Source: Cruorifilaria tuberocauda
Lineage: Eukaryota; Nematoda; Chromadorea; Rhabditida; Onchocercidae
Assembly: GCA_013365365.1 (NCBI GenBank)
Contig: JABVXU010000090.1
Span: 100,181 to 164,180, forward strand
DNA: 64,000 bases
Direction: 5' to 3'
Below are positions 12,541 to 25,819 of the stretch, piece after piece. The stretch's first letter is position 1. Each line of letters begins with the position of its first letter. The notes beneath the pieces were generated by a model, which saw only the letters and a list, made by a program, of their open reading frames with translations, searched no databases and was not told the origin of the DNA. The position numbers were made by a program, and so were the translations under genes.

Positions 12541-15500
12541 GGTCGTGAATTAACGTGCAAAGTAATTTTGATCGCTTTTTTTAGATTATAATTTGGATTT
12601 AGCAATGACTGCATCAATATTTCCTGCAAATATGCATGCAACTGTATGATAAACTTACTCTAATTAATATTATAATTATAAAATATAAATGAATAGAAGA
12701 AGCAAGTAAGATTACGGTTTTTATAAAATGTTAAGTTATAAACACAAAAATAGAAATTTAAAAGTTAGAAGAATTATGTAAATTATGGGAAGGTAAGCGG
12801 AAGTAAAACAATAATAAGCAATTGCAAAACATTTAAGACAGTCAAAACAATTTTATAAAAAGAAATTATACAATTTAAAATGCAAAAAAGGAATATTGAA
12901 AATTCATAAAATCCGTGAAAATTTAATTTTTAAAAGGATGAACAACTGACTCACTTATTAATTGTTGTGATATTCAACCGTCATTGATAACTACTCATTT
13001 TTATATTCAATTGTGATTGATAATCAAAGAATCAGTCATACACAATTAAATTTAACGAATAAATTTTCTTATTTAATTGTGCAACTTTTACTTATATTGT
13101 GGATATCAATGTCAGAGGTCAGCATCAGTAATTAACGTAATTAATTAGTTTCTTGCTAAAAATACAAAGAAATTGAGGGTTTTGCTTTCTAATTCTATCA
13201 GATTGTTAGAAAGAAAATTAGAATTAATAAAGGCAGTAATAATCGAAAGTAAAGGTCATAAGTAAAATTATTAAAATTTTCAAATTCGCTCAAAAATATC
13301 CTTTCACTTGCATCCATCCAGTGTTACTTATCTTTTAAACAAAATGTGAAACTTTTAAAATTTGCATTTCTTGCGAAGAATTCCTTTCTCGACAAATCAA
13401 ACAGACTTTTAAAAGTTAAAGTAAAAGAAAGAAAAAAAGCAATATAAGAGGTACTGCAATCTTAAAGTATGTTAGATTCAATCTTAACTCAGAAAAATCG
13501 ATCGCAACTTTTCGGCCTAAAGAAATTATCAACTTTCTCAACATTAAGTTAGAATGAATCATTTCCATTGGAGACCACGAGAGAAGTAAGTAAGAAACCA
13601 ATTTGTAAATAAAATGAAAAGTCATTTCGTACGAAAAAAAAATAAGCGAAGGAATAACAGCGAGAGATTTCCAACCATTCGTAAAAGCCTTGCAAATTAC
13701 AAAATTCATTTTATAAAATTCAAAAAGAAATTTTTTAATAAACAGCAGAAGCTAAATGATCTTTAAGATCTCCGGAGATATATGAGAAATCAGAAATCAT
13801 TTAACAGAATTCCGGAAGAGAATATCCGGAAAGTTTTAATGTAAGATAGGACTCTACTAACTTTATACTATAATGACAACAGAAAACATTTATAAGTTTC
13901 ATTTATTAAACAAAAAGTTCTAAATAAATGGTTGTAAAAGTACAGCTATCATTTTAATCACCGAAGGATTATTTAAGCTTCGAAATTTAAGAATAAGCCT
14001 AGTAATAATTTGAATTTATCTAGCTGATCAGGTTTGATATACGTTTCAATGATAAAATTTATTGCTTGCAGTTTATTGCAATTTAAAAACTATAATATAA
14101 GAAAGCAAGGTAAGTATACTAGTACAAAAATGTACAAAATAGGGTTATTTAATTTCAGAAATACGATAAGATTTATTTACTAATTAATGAACAATAAATT
14201 TGAAATGAAATGAATTTCACTTGTCCGAAGTTTCACTTATCACTTATTTTGATCCTATAAAGCAACTGATAACACAGTGCGTTATCAAAAAATTCACATC
14301 AAGTAGAAAAGCTGAAATTCCAGCTTTCATTTCAAAAGCTTCATTTCAAAATAAAAAGTTCCATTCTTTTTCTTTTATAAATTAAATTAGCATTGGAAAA
14401 AATTTCGGAGAAAAAATTTCTGAGCAATTTATGTTTCTAAAATTATTCTTTGATAAACTGATCGTTCTTTCCTCACAATTTCATCCAACAATCTTTTCGA
14501 TTTTATTGACATTTGTCGAAAATTATCTCTGAATTTACAAAGTAATAAAATTGCGAAAGGGAAAGCAAAACAGAAAGTACAAATATTTCCTCTTTGAGCA
14601 CTGAATAAAATTTGAAAATTCTTTTTGAAAGGACTCAGATCATAGCTATCACAAAATGAAATATAACGAGAAGAATAAGATTCTAATTGTTGTAGCTATT
14701 AACAATCCCAATTACACCAAAATATTTTGGAAAAAAACTTATAAAAAGTGATTTTGAAATTACCAGACATCAAGAATTTTCGATTTTTCAAATTTCTTGA
14801 AATTATTACATAATTTAACTGAACAAATAGTAATTAACAATTTAATAAGCATTTATTATGTAGTTAAGAGAATCTTAGAAATGGTAAACAAATATGAAGA
14901 AATATTACTGATAGCAGCAAATTTAAATTTTATATTTTGGAAATAACAGTAAATATTTTATAAAAGAATATCTTGGAGAAAGTACAGTGATTGAGTAAAA
15001 AAGGTAAGTAAGTAAGTATAATTGTCATTCAAATGTGAATTTTGACTCTTTCCGTTTTTAATTTCATATATTTATCGTTTCTTCTTCCTTTCTGTTTCCT
15101 CTAATCTCTTCTTTTTTCGTTTCTTCTCGAAGTAACTAATTTTAGTTATTTTATGAGGAAATCATAAAACATAAATCCAAAGAAAAGGAAGTAATGTTTC
15201 TTTCGAACAAAAATGAAATTTTAGCTTCAATTTGGTAATTTATGTAAAAATCTCAAATAAAGTAAATGCTCTGAAAAGAGATGCTCTGATATCATTGAAC
15301 TGAATGTTTCTGCTTTGTAGAATTGGGAAAAAAGGAAAAAATAAATGAAAGGTTGAATTTCGGTACAAAGTTAGTAGAAAAGAGTGAAAGTTAGGAGGAA
15401 TTCTTGGTTGTTTTCATTTCAGAACAGAATATTCTAAGAAATATTCAAAGGGAAAGTGGCCGAAGTTCCAAAAGTCTATACAAAATAAATCGAAAAATTC

Positions 15501-17860
15501 ACTTTCGAAGAAATTTTCCTTCTTTTTTAATCTTTCAAAAAGAAAGAACTCAAAATGGAAACAATGAATTGCGTCAATCGATCATAGATAAACATCATGA
15601 TAATGGAAATATATCACAATAAACAATGATGTGACATTTATCAAGTGGGTCAATGCATGAAATGAGACCTAAGATAAGTTGTTATTAAAAAGTATGCAAG
15701 TATTCCCGATATTCCATCTTAATTTCCTATTGATTTTCGTACTTATATCATTCTTTTGTTTTTTCTTCTCCTTCTCTTTTTTCTGGAAATGATCAAATCG
15801 GTTTTAGTTTATTTCCGCGTGCTAAACCGATCTCAATTATTAACGAACTGCTAAGTTTCTTTGACAGAAATCATTTCGAAAAATCGCACCAGCTTTCAGT
15901 TTTTCTATTTTCAATATTTCATCTTTCTCTTTAATTCCGATATTATCGATTCAATTGATTGGAATTTTTGAAGGAATTATTATCATTTTGGTCGATTGAT
16001 TTATTATGAAATATAGCGAAATTATCTAAACATCACTTTTGTTCAGAGTATCCAAAAAGGTAAAAAAGAATGAAAAAAATTTTAATAATAATTGAAAGTA
16101 ATATTGTGAAATTATTTTTTTAAGTTTTAATTAATATTGCTAATGAAAGTTTGATTTTTTTCTCATAAATTACTAAATCAATTCATTCTATTTATTTTTT
16201 GCTTAAACATATAGTTATTAGCAAAATACAATTTGAACTATTTGTAGTTGTAATGCAATTGTTGCATCACAGTTTTCCTGAATCTGCCGGTGATGTAAAT
16301 CAGATCAGTAGATTAGCTAACATTCTAGATCTATTATTTTAAGAAAATTTCCCGATGATTTGTGAAAGTAAAAAGTAAGCGCCATCGTGTACCCAAAGCT
16401 ATTTTCTTAATTTCATTTTTTGCGAATTATCTTTGACAGAATCAAATATTCATCAATGATATTAATTGAAAGTTCAGAAACATTCTTGAAGAAAAGCCGT
16501 AAAGTCACAAACGAAAGAAAAAAAAACGAATTAAAACCCAAAAATCAGGAAACTATGTAAATTATAATAATCACAATGAATAGAATATCTCAAAATTAGC
16601 TGATAAGCATATTGTTCGGATTGAAATTCGAGTAAAGAAAGCTGAAAATCGTAAGGTTGTTTGAGGAAAGATCGGATAATCGAGTAAAACTGGTAATCAG
16701 ACCAATAGTTGACGAAAACGAATTTATTTTAAATTGAATAAGTGGAAATGCAATAGCTTAAGAAGAAGCAATAATTGAATTCGAAAATCGGTTGCAAAAA
16801 CGCCAAAAATATTAACTTTGGCATTTAAAATGAAAAAAAAGCCTTCCAATATCAATATTTGAACAGTTACTGGAAGGATTGTTTTTGAACTTTTCATAAA
16901 ATTTAAAAAGACAGACTGAATAGGTTGAGTTAGTGGTGGAATTAGAAGAAATGGAGGAGAGAATGATCGCTGAAATTCAATTTGTCCAATCTTCCTCCAC
17001 TAACCGTCCCTCAGAGAATAATAGTAAGGCTTATTTACATTTTGGTGATTGCAACGAACAAATAAATAAACAATAAAAATGATACATTTTGTACTCTGAA
17101 AAGAATAATTGTCAGAATTATGCAATGATGTTCTTGCAGAATGATCGAGTGAAATGAAAAATATTAGTTTAATATGAATTTTAAATTGTTGATTATTGCT
17201 CCCTATTCTTCTGTTGAAGTTTGAAAATAATAAACGAGTTAAACACTAACTCAAATACTATCAAATTTCAATGAGAAAATATTTTGAATTGAACAAGTTA
17301 AATTTTTAACAATACAATGAAACAATTGGCAAAACTTATCTGCCTAATGCAATGGATAGAATGGAATGTTTCAGGTGAAATAGGTGAATGCATAATAATT
17401 CATTTCTAGCATTCATTCAATTCATCCTTGATGAATATAATTAGACAAGTCAATAGATATGAAAAGTAAACTAGGTTATACTCATAATTATGCTTAATTC
17501 GATACGAACTGTTGTTATGAAAGTAAGCTAACATAGAAGCAATGAGAATATTTTTTTAATGCATTCGTATAAATCTTAAATTTTAAATAGATATATTAAA
17601 ATAGATTAGTTTTTCTATCATGTCAAATTTTTTCAGACAATTCATGATTTCAATTTTGCATAAAATGTATTGATTAGAGGAGAGATATAAGTGGAAGAGA
17701 AGACAATGAATATCATAAATCGATTATGCTAATGGTCGAAAAGGTCGAAGTTCAGCCTTTTTAAAATTCAGAATTTTGTTGAAAATAGAAGTTTTTCTTG
17801 TGCTTATTATGAAAAGAAATGAGTAGTGAAAGAAAGAATATAATAGCTAATAACAGAGGG

Positions 17861-17891
17861 AAACTTCCTGGTCTGACAGACCAGGAAGTTT
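17861..17891. repeat. Perfect 31-base palindrome
   Basis: The 15-base arm AAACTTCCTGGTCTG (17861-17875) and its exact reverse complement (17877-17891) flank a single A. It lies about 75 bases upstream of the CA microsatellite. Confidence 0.9.
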
Positions 17892-17964
17892 GCTAGAAGA
17901 TTATAGGAAGCGCTATTTCTGCTAAATACACAGGGATATCTAAAGTTTCATTGTACTTCAAATA

Positions 17965-17966
<2 letters not shown>

Positions 17967-18008
<42 letters not shown>
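17967..18008 (+). repeat. CA dinucleotide microsatellite
   Basis: Uninterrupted CA repeat of about 20 units. It is followed within 20 bases by a GACA tetranucleotide array at 18023-18051. Confidence 0.95.
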
Positions 18009-18010
<2 letters not shown>

Positions 18011-18022
18011 CACGTACGGACA

Positions 18023-18051
18023 CGAGACAGATGGACAGACAGACAGACAGA
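18023..18051 (+). repeat. GACA tetranucleotide array
   Basis: GACAGATGGACAG followed by several perfect GACA units. An open frame runs from the CA repeat through this array to 18286, but its first third is microsatellite and it has no recognisable motif. Confidence 0.85.
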
Positions 18052-18299
18052 CATACTCCGAAGCTTCATAATTGATGAAACTCTTGAAACATCTGCTCTT
18101 GATATTGACGTCCCGATGATGACGCGGATGATAACGGGCGTGAATAGATGGTATCAATTATGTAATGTCACTCTGACTGGGAGAAATATCTTTATCACAT
18201 CTCACCCCCGCTCTATCTCGTATTTTCTGAGATATTCAAGGAGTAAATTAAATCCAACTACAAACGAAACATTAAAAAAGGATTGAAGTTGAGCGTATT

Positions 18300-18470
18300 G
18301 GTATAAATGATGCTGATAACAGTGATAGTGATGCCAGTAATAATTAAAATGATAATGATAACCTCAGTGGTTATGCAAATGATAATAGCGATAATCTTTT
18401 ACGCAATGATGAAAATGATAGTGGCTGTTTATCATGATAATGATAGTGATTGTGTTATCAGCAATGGATA
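18300..18470 (+). repeat. Degenerate GATA-rich tract
   Basis: At least five TGATAA words and two on the opposite strand occur in about 170 bases, in a degenerate ATGATA-like repeat. A smaller group recurs at 18700-18840. TGATAA is the core bound by nematode intestinal GATA factors. In DNA this AT-rich it may equally be a decayed simple repeat. Confidence 0.5.
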
Positions 18471-19409
18471 GTGTATTATAATTATTTCGTTAGAAAAAGA
18501 GAATAATTGTTGAAATTCAAGTCATTTACAAGATATCATTAAATGAAATTGAAGCTTAACATGGAAAAGTAATTAATTTGGAAATAATTAATTTAAAAGA
18601 AAACGCTACAAATAAATTACTCTTTCGCCTAATTAGGAACTCGAAAATTAATTAGTAGAAAAGATAACTTTTCGACTAGCATCAATACTATGTTCAGATG
18701 TTAACAGTAATGATAATGATATCAGATATAGCATTTAGACAAGTGTAACAATGATGATAATCTGGCCGATAATCACATCGCTGCCAGCATTGGTGATAAT
18801 GATATCAGTAAATATCAATGATTGATTTCTAATGACAGCTTGATGGAAAATGCAGAAAATTGTGAGTTCGTAAAATTCATGAAATATCTTTTTTCTTTTA
18901 CATCATATTGACGTCAATAAGTGTATTAGTGTTTGAATGAAAGGTAGGTTGGATTATAGAAACAATTTAAATAATTGAAATAATATTTTGAATAATGATT
19001 TTAGCAATTTCTCTTTCTTTTTTATAACTCTTAAAAATAATTTATTCAACAATAAAATAATTAAAACTCGATGATATTTCAAAATATTCACAATTTTTCC
19101 TAAAATAATCAAAAAGAAAGTTTAATTCTTTCAAGAGCAATTATTTAATTTCCTTGCAAGAAATGAGCCTTTTTAAATCGCTCAGTAAATTACCTTTTGA
19201 AAGATTGAAAGTTAGCAACAACAATTTGAAATGCCTGAAGATTAAAATTGATAATTTTACACTTGAAAATGAATCGAAAGATGAGAGTTTCTTGTGGTTG
19301 ACATAGCTAATAACTTAATGATTTCATTTACTTAACTAGAAGATACATTGAATTTTTATTGAATCTTTTCCTTCCACTATGCTTAATATCATAACTTTAT
19401 CATCGATTA

Positions 19410-19412
<3 letters not shown>

Positions 19413-19442
<30 letters not shown>
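19413..19442 (+). repeat. Second CA dinucleotide microsatellite
   Basis: About 15 uninterrupted CA units, again followed by an ATGCAC sequence like the first array at 17967. Confidence 0.95.
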
Positions 19443-19444
<2 letters not shown>

Positions 19445-22400
19445 CACAGCGTTATAAATATGAACAAACATTTGTGAAAATATTATTGATAAACTTCAAA
19501 TATGCCTTTAAATCATCGAAGAAGCTGACATTTCGAAGATTTATTACCATTGCATTCGAATTATTTTGCAATAGCATTTTGAAAATTTAAGAGAAAAAAG
19601 TATAAGAGAAAAGTTTGGTTTAGATTTTCAGAGAAATATAAAAATGAAGAGAGTTTGATCATGGAATTATCCACCTTGCTAATATCTTTCTTCTTTTATC
19701 TGCTGTTAAGCAAAATTTGCATCAAGCATTCCACTGTACTGCTGATTGTCAATTAGATAAGAAGCATTAAAGCTGCAATGAAGAGAGCGTTGAATTAATT
19801 GACTAAATTAAGCTAATTGATTACTTTTCCAATAATTAATTCATCAAATTCACTCTTGATCATTTATCTCCAGTGGTTATCACTGGAAATCGATTAATAT
19901 CAGTTGACTCAGTTTAGCAATTTAAGCTCATTTCGTATTGCAAGTTTCGGTGGTATGGACAAAAACGGTAATAATTAGCAAGTGCTATCTATGAGTAATA
20001 TAGGAATGTCCACATATATTTCTTTTATAGAGGAAAAAGACGAAATATTTATCGAATTTTTCATTTTGACAAAAAGTGTTTAAAAGTTAAAGCTATTAGG
20101 TTAAATTCCTTGGAGGGAAGTTGTCATCTATTTGTCATCATTTATTTTCAATCCCTTCTTCAAGCTATAAATTTCCTCCTTCTTTTCTTTCATGTTACAT
20201 AAGTTATTCTATTTTAAGAAACTAAAAACACTCTTTAAAAATGTTAATAATAATTACTTATTAAATGTGTTCAGTTCAAAATATTAAATTGGCAATTCTT
20301 AGTGATAATTTTTCTTCACTGATTTATATGAGAATGAAAGAATAAAACTAAGCATTTGCTTGAACCTTTCCAGGAGGAAAGTGTCCCAATACGAAATGAG
20401 CTTTTATTCATTAATTAGCATTAAATCACAAAAATGTTAATTGGCAATTCAAACAAAAATTGCTGCATTATGCAAAAGTTAAGGAAGGAAATGAAATAAC
20501 ATTACGTTTTTCTGAGAAATTTACAATATTTGATCGAAATTATTTTAAATATTTCTTTTTTTATATTCATGGAGAATTGTTGCAAATAATTGCAAATGTT
20601 TTTCATTACTTATTACTTTTTCAACGAAAAGTCAATTGCTCGTTCGCATAAGAAATTGTTGAATGGAAGTTATTTCCATAAAATTATTCGAAATGAAGGT
20701 GAATTAGGAAAGTTAAAAAATCTCGAACTGTTCGTTGTCCTTAAGAATTAACAGGAAAATTTATTAATTTGAAAAATAATTTCAAAAAAAGTTTTTTCGC
20801 TTTTCACTTATTGAAAGATTTTTTATTTGTTTGTTTGCTTCCGCTAAAATTTCTTCTCTTTTCTCTTTTTTATGCCCAAATTCATTTGCATAGACAGTGC
20901 AATAACGAATTTAATTTTTGTCATTTGGAGTTAGTCAATTGTTCAACTTTTTCTTTATCCCTATTCCCTTAATTTACACGGAAATTTAGAAAACTTTTTC
21001 TTTCAAAACTAAAAATTTGTTATTGGAATTTTAAAGGTCAAGCAGAATTATATTACTCTTTTCTTAAGTAAAATTAACAGCTTAGAGATAATTACAAAGG
21101 GACGAAGCGATAAAAAATAATCAAAAATCATCTATTCTCCATACTTACTGCAAATCATGAAAACCGCTTATCATTTATTACCAGGCGTGAAGTTACGTGG
21201 AAAATTTACGCTTAAATGAGATAAATTTCGAAAACGATTCGGAATCATTGAAATTGTTGATAGTTTAATATTGTAATCGTTTTTAATAATCAATAACTTA
21301 ATTGTAGCGTGGAAATTTTTGAAATTTACTTCAAACGTCCGATTAAAAGAAAATAAAAATAAAGGAAAAGAAAGAGAGAAGAGAAAAATATATTGAAAAG
21401 ATCAATCAGTAATGACTATTGTTGCGTCAAATCTAAGCAAATATTTGTATATTAAATTTTTATAACTTAGCTTCAATTTAATATGAGATTTGAAATAAAT
21501 AAATCATAGCAGAAAATGATAACATTACTTTATGAATCAAAAGTAAGCTAAATTAACAGTTAGAGATTCGGACAAAAATTTTTATCGATTGGAAGAAATA
21601 AATTGAAATGTGCGAGAAGAAAAATTAAAAACCATTGTGATTTTGTTCAGCGAAATGAAATTTTGTATAAATTTAAGAGAGAGTTTGATGAATGTTTTTG
21701 ATAAATAATTAATAATGCATTTATTGAGAACAAAATACTTTTCGCGTTGAAATTGTCAAAAGTGCCAACTATCTTTTCCTTTTAACTCTTTTCTTATCTT
21801 TTATCATTTCTACTGTATTTTATAATATTTTTGATATTTTACAGTAACTTTCACATATTGCAATCGTATCTTTCAATCTAATCAATGAGCAAAATCTCAT
21901 AGAGAAATCAAATTAATTTCATTGAGTAAAAAAATGTGACAAAAGTAATATTTAAGTACCATTAAAGCACTTTACCATTCATATTCATTTCTTCGAAATT
22001 TCCTAAATGAATTAGTGCATTTCAAAGTCTAATAAATGCCAGGGCAGACATTCACAGAGCAGAATTTCTTTTTGTGATTATTATCATTATCAGTTATTGC
22101 TATCGCTTGTGCTATGAAAAGCTGTAAACATGTCAAGAAGTCCCGTAAAATTGAAAATTTGGTTTTAGATTAAAGTAACTGAAAACTTTCAATCTTAGTT
22201 GGAGGCATAACGAGAAGAAATTTCAGTATTCTTCCCTTTTTACTAGCCGAATTCTTAATTTCTACTCTGATCCAAACGAGTAAAAAAGTTAAGCATAAAA
22301 AAGAGTAGCAAATTCCAGAAATGTTTGCAAGTTTCTAGAATATTGCGGTTTTTGTTTCCTTATAAAATTTAAACTATCCAATCTTAAATTATCAGAGTTT

Positions 22401-24196
22401 ATTTAAAAATTACTCAAGTTTACCTTTTTGTTTAATTTAGAGAAATGAATGAATAAAATTGCCTAATTAACTTACTTTGTCATTCTTCCTTTGGATGAAT
22501 AAAAGTTGTTAATACGCACCACCGTTAGTGGATGATAGCGATAAGGAATATTAATGATAATTATTTAATCACGGACAGCGTTCAAGCAGTAATTAGTCAT
22601 TTAGTGAATAAGCATAGAAACATACTGTCCCATTTCGCTCTTATCAGCACATTATCAGTAGACGATCACTACCCCGTGGACACGTTCGATCATCGTTTTT
22701 AATGTTAGATTATGATAAAAATGCCGTTATCAGTTGGCTAATACAACACTTCTTTGCTTCATAGCATTCAAATCTGTTTGGCTCCATTGCAGTACAGCTT
22801 TAATTGAAAATAATGTAAGCAATTACTTGTATAAATCAATCATTTACTTATTAAGAAATGAATGAAACAGCTGATAATTTTTCCTAAGTCTCTATCAGAG
22901 CAGTAAAAAATATTTTAGAGTAAGATCGCAGTGATAATTACTGATAATGTATGAATATTACTGTAATGCTTTCCTACATTCCGAATTATGATTACTATTC
23001 GTCCATTAGAAATGGTATACAAAATACTCTAAAATACGGTGAGTTAATTCACGGTAACTTACCGTTAATGTTTTATCGTCTAATTATACAAAAAAATTGT
23101 AAGACTTCAAACTGTCAAGTATTCAGCGCTATAATAATTGCAACCAATATCACCGGTTATTTTCCTGAGTCCGGAATTCTAATTATCGGATGAGAATGAA
23201 GTGAAATGGCTATTATCTTAAAATATCCTAAAATTAAAAAAAGAAAAAAACGAAAAAATGCGAGAAAACTTGATATGATGAAATGTGGGGTGTAATGAAT
23301 AGATATTAGTAATTTAAATGAAAGTAAAATGGAGGATTTATGGGTAATGTGGAGAAAGGAAATAAATTGGTGGGAAAAGTAGGGAACACTTCGAAAATTT
23401 TGAAGAAAATGAATAGAAAGAGAAATAGATGAAGGAAATTCAACTGATTTAGAATAATTAGTTAAATTTCTTTGTGAAAGACATTTTTCTCTGTTTGAAA
23501 TACAAGCGGTTATTAGCAATTGAAATGGTAATATTTTGTTTTGAATTAGCATATCATTAATATAAATTATTTTAGACAGTAACACTTTTTGTTGCTTTCT
23601 TTTTTTCCATTTTGAAATATCACTTATGATGCTGATGAAAAAACATTTTAAATTAAAATTAAACTTATTCTTTGTCTTTCTTTTCATTGCTAACAGCTGC
23701 TTTCTTATTATATCATCTAATTTTCGTTATTAGTAAAGGATTAATTAAGTAATCTTAGCCTAATATTTTGAATAGAAACAGCTGTTTTTTACATCCTTGT
23801 GATGGTTGCATCATATCACATTCATTTTATTTCAAATAAAAACATTGTGAAAATAGACATGAAAAGCAGACAAGGAAATAATCAAGCCGGATATTCCAGT
23901 TCGATTATTAGCCTCTTTCTATGCTAATTTCACGATGTGACACTTCCAGGGAACTATAATCATACATAAACCAATTTAAACCTTTTATTTCATAACTGTT
24001 CCTCTTTAATCTATCAGTTCTTTTTTCTCGCACTTTCAATATTTTTCCGCCTCAACAAAAATTCCTTTCAGTTTCTTTCCATTCCTTCTATTTAACAATT
24101 CTTGCTGATGTTTCATTCCTAATTATAACAATTTAGATGCTAATATTCCAATTGATTAATCACCTCGTAGAATTTTTATCGTTAGATTTTTCACAT

Positions 24197-24445
24197 TTAA
24201 AAATTTATCATTTTTATCAAATTTTTATCTAAGGAATCTATTTGATTAGTATTTGAACGTATCATAAATTCGTTTCTAGTCGTACATTTTTGTATATTAT
24301 CACTAAATTCAGTTCCTCTTGCATAATTCTGCACTGTGCCAACATGAATTCTCTTTTTTAATGATTTCGCATTATTTTGAAATTGCATGATAATGGTATT
24401 AGCAAGAGAGGTAATAAAAAGAGCTATTAAAGTAAGAACGTTCAT
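24197..24445 (-). CDS. Possible small secreted protein, 82 residues
   Basis: A single open frame on the minus strand begins MNVLTLIALFITSLANT, which looks like a signal peptide or anchor of about 17 residues. A polar, Asn/Lys/Thr-rich remainder with a single cysteine follows. No domain is recognised. It lies downstream of the minus-strand exon series at 24634-25716 and could instead be, or overlap, that gene's 3' part; no acceptor joins them in phase. No trans-splice acceptor is obvious immediately upstream of the ATG. It could be chance, since AT-rich DNA readily yields hydrophobic starts. Confidence 0.25.
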   Translation of the reverse strand: MNVLTLIALFITSLANTIIMQFQNNAKSLKKRIHVGTVQNYARGTEFSDNIQKCTTRNEFMIRSNTNQIDSLDKNLIKMINF

Positions 24446-24633
24446 TTTATTACGTTTTAATGGAATATCATAATTTAAAGGAAAGACTTTCTCTTTAAAA
24501 GGAAAACTTTCGCACTTTCGCTTTTATCAATAATTAATTCAGTATAAATGAAAAAAGAAAGCAATTTAAAATTATTCAAATTCAAGCATATTCTTCTTTT
24601 CCCTTTTTTTCATTATAAAAGAAAATGCATTAC

Positions 24634-25716
24634 CGTATGATAGAAAATTGTGTGATACAGTAACTGAAAGTTTCCTTCCAGAAGTTTGATACTAGTTAAA
24701 ATTCTACTTATTTTTTGCAGTAAAATAACATAGATAATCAATAAAGTTATCCAAACAGTATATTATACTTTTTATTAGCTAAAAGATAGCTTAACTATTT
24801 AGTACTAATCAATTAAGCTTCCAGTAGCTGGGGGTTGATATATATGAAAACTTACATTGAACGATACAGTAGCCGCGCTAAAAACCAACCCGCCACTTTG
24901 AATCTGAAAGTAATAATATTACTCAACTTTTCGTGTTATGGCGCAAATGTCACGTCGTACTACGTTGCAAATTAGAACAAAAATTTTATGATAGCATAAA
25001 GAAAAAAGTATTCAAATTCTTTTCTGAGTGTAATATATTTTCCAAATGTTAAAGCAAAAATGAAAGTGATTAATTGATAATTAAAATGGAAAGAAATAGT
25101 TAACAGAATGCAACTTGACAGGTTTAAGAACAAAGTCCATTTTTTTTTGATATCACTCTAAGTAAACACCTCTGAAAATTTTTTATTTCAGCGGATATCA
25201 CTGACGAAAGTATTTTCAAAAAAAATCATAACTACAAAAAGCAAGAAGCAATAAAAAAAATCAAAGTAAAATTCAGCATTGTTGAAATGCTTCAAATAAA
25301 AGGAAGACAAATTGGGATGGATGATAAGTAATCGTAATCTTCAATATTACAATGATCTTTAATAATTATTAAGTAAAATCTGAAAATGACTATTTTTTTG
25401 AAGCAAACAATTGCAATACTATAATAGTAGTAATGGAGAGATAAAAGACCGGAATAATAACAATCAACCAAAAGGTTTTGTTTTTTGGATGAGAAGGAGC
25501 AAATATAGAAGAAAATATTAGACAAATTTCTGAACTAAAACTAAAATCGTTTTTTGAATACTGAAATTGCGATAACTTCCGGTTCTTTTTTATAAAGAAA
25601 TGTAATATGTGAAAGAAAAGAAAAAAGAAACAATGAATAGCTTTGATTAATGTTACAAAACTTACGGAAACTCTAAGTGGCAGTTTCACGTAACAACGAG
25701 CGTGTATACGTAGCAT
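24634..25716 (-). CDS. Candidate minus-strand gene with very short exons, partial
   Basis: Three minus-strand segments can be joined in phase 0. They are 25716-25666 (17 codons from ATG, beginning MLRIHARCYVKLPL, donor GTAAGTTTT), 24903-24856 (16 codons, IQSGGLVFSAATVSFN, acceptor TTTCAG, donor GTAAGTTTT) and 24663-24634 (10 codons, LLYHTIFYHT, acceptor CTTTCAG, donor GTAATG). The first two donors match the nematode consensus well, and the middle piece stands out in base composition. The family is unknown and the 3' end was not found. The 48-base middle segment is also open in a second frame, so the reading is not unique. Confidence 0.3.
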
Positions 25717-25767
25717 ATTAACGCATTTCTTAACACTTTATACACTTTGCGCCTTCCAAGCAATTTT

Positions 25768-25819
25768 AATAAATATTTAAAGTTGAAATTTTGAATAAAT
25801 ATTTAAATTGAAAAATTTT
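25768..25819 (+). repeat. 26-base imperfect tandem duplication
   Basis: Two adjacent 26-base units both beginning AATAAATATTTAAA, with a few substitutions and an indel between them. Confidence 0.6.

Larger units (their letters stand above)
7065..17860. other. AT-rich gene-poor stretch
   Basis: No gene could be supported. It contains a CT-rich tract (about 9078-9107), a duplicated 20-mer at 12475-12540, and weak ORFs of 66-103 codons near 9518, 9930, 11087, 13416 and 15404. These lack acceptable splice context or recognisable motifs. The stretch may be intronic to the minus-strand exon at 6882-7064. Confidence 0.5.
18052..24196. other. AT-rich gene-poor stretch with GATA-rich tracts
   Basis: No gene could be supported. 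It holds a GATA-rich tract (18300-18470, with more at 18700-18840) and a second CA microsatellite. The longest single frame of the window (minus strand, 23157-23687) is judged to be a pyrimidine-strand artefact. Confidence 0.5.

Noticed and set aside
18008..18286. 92-codon ORF starting in the CA/GACA microsatellite
   Set aside because: The first third is repeat-encoded. The remainder has no motif and no acceptor or donor tying it to another exon.
23157..23687. Longest single ORF of the window, 176 codons, minus strand
   Set aside because: The strand is pyrimidine-rich, which depletes all three stop codons. The peptide is Ser/Ile/Phe/Leu low complexity with no motif, signal peptide or splice context.
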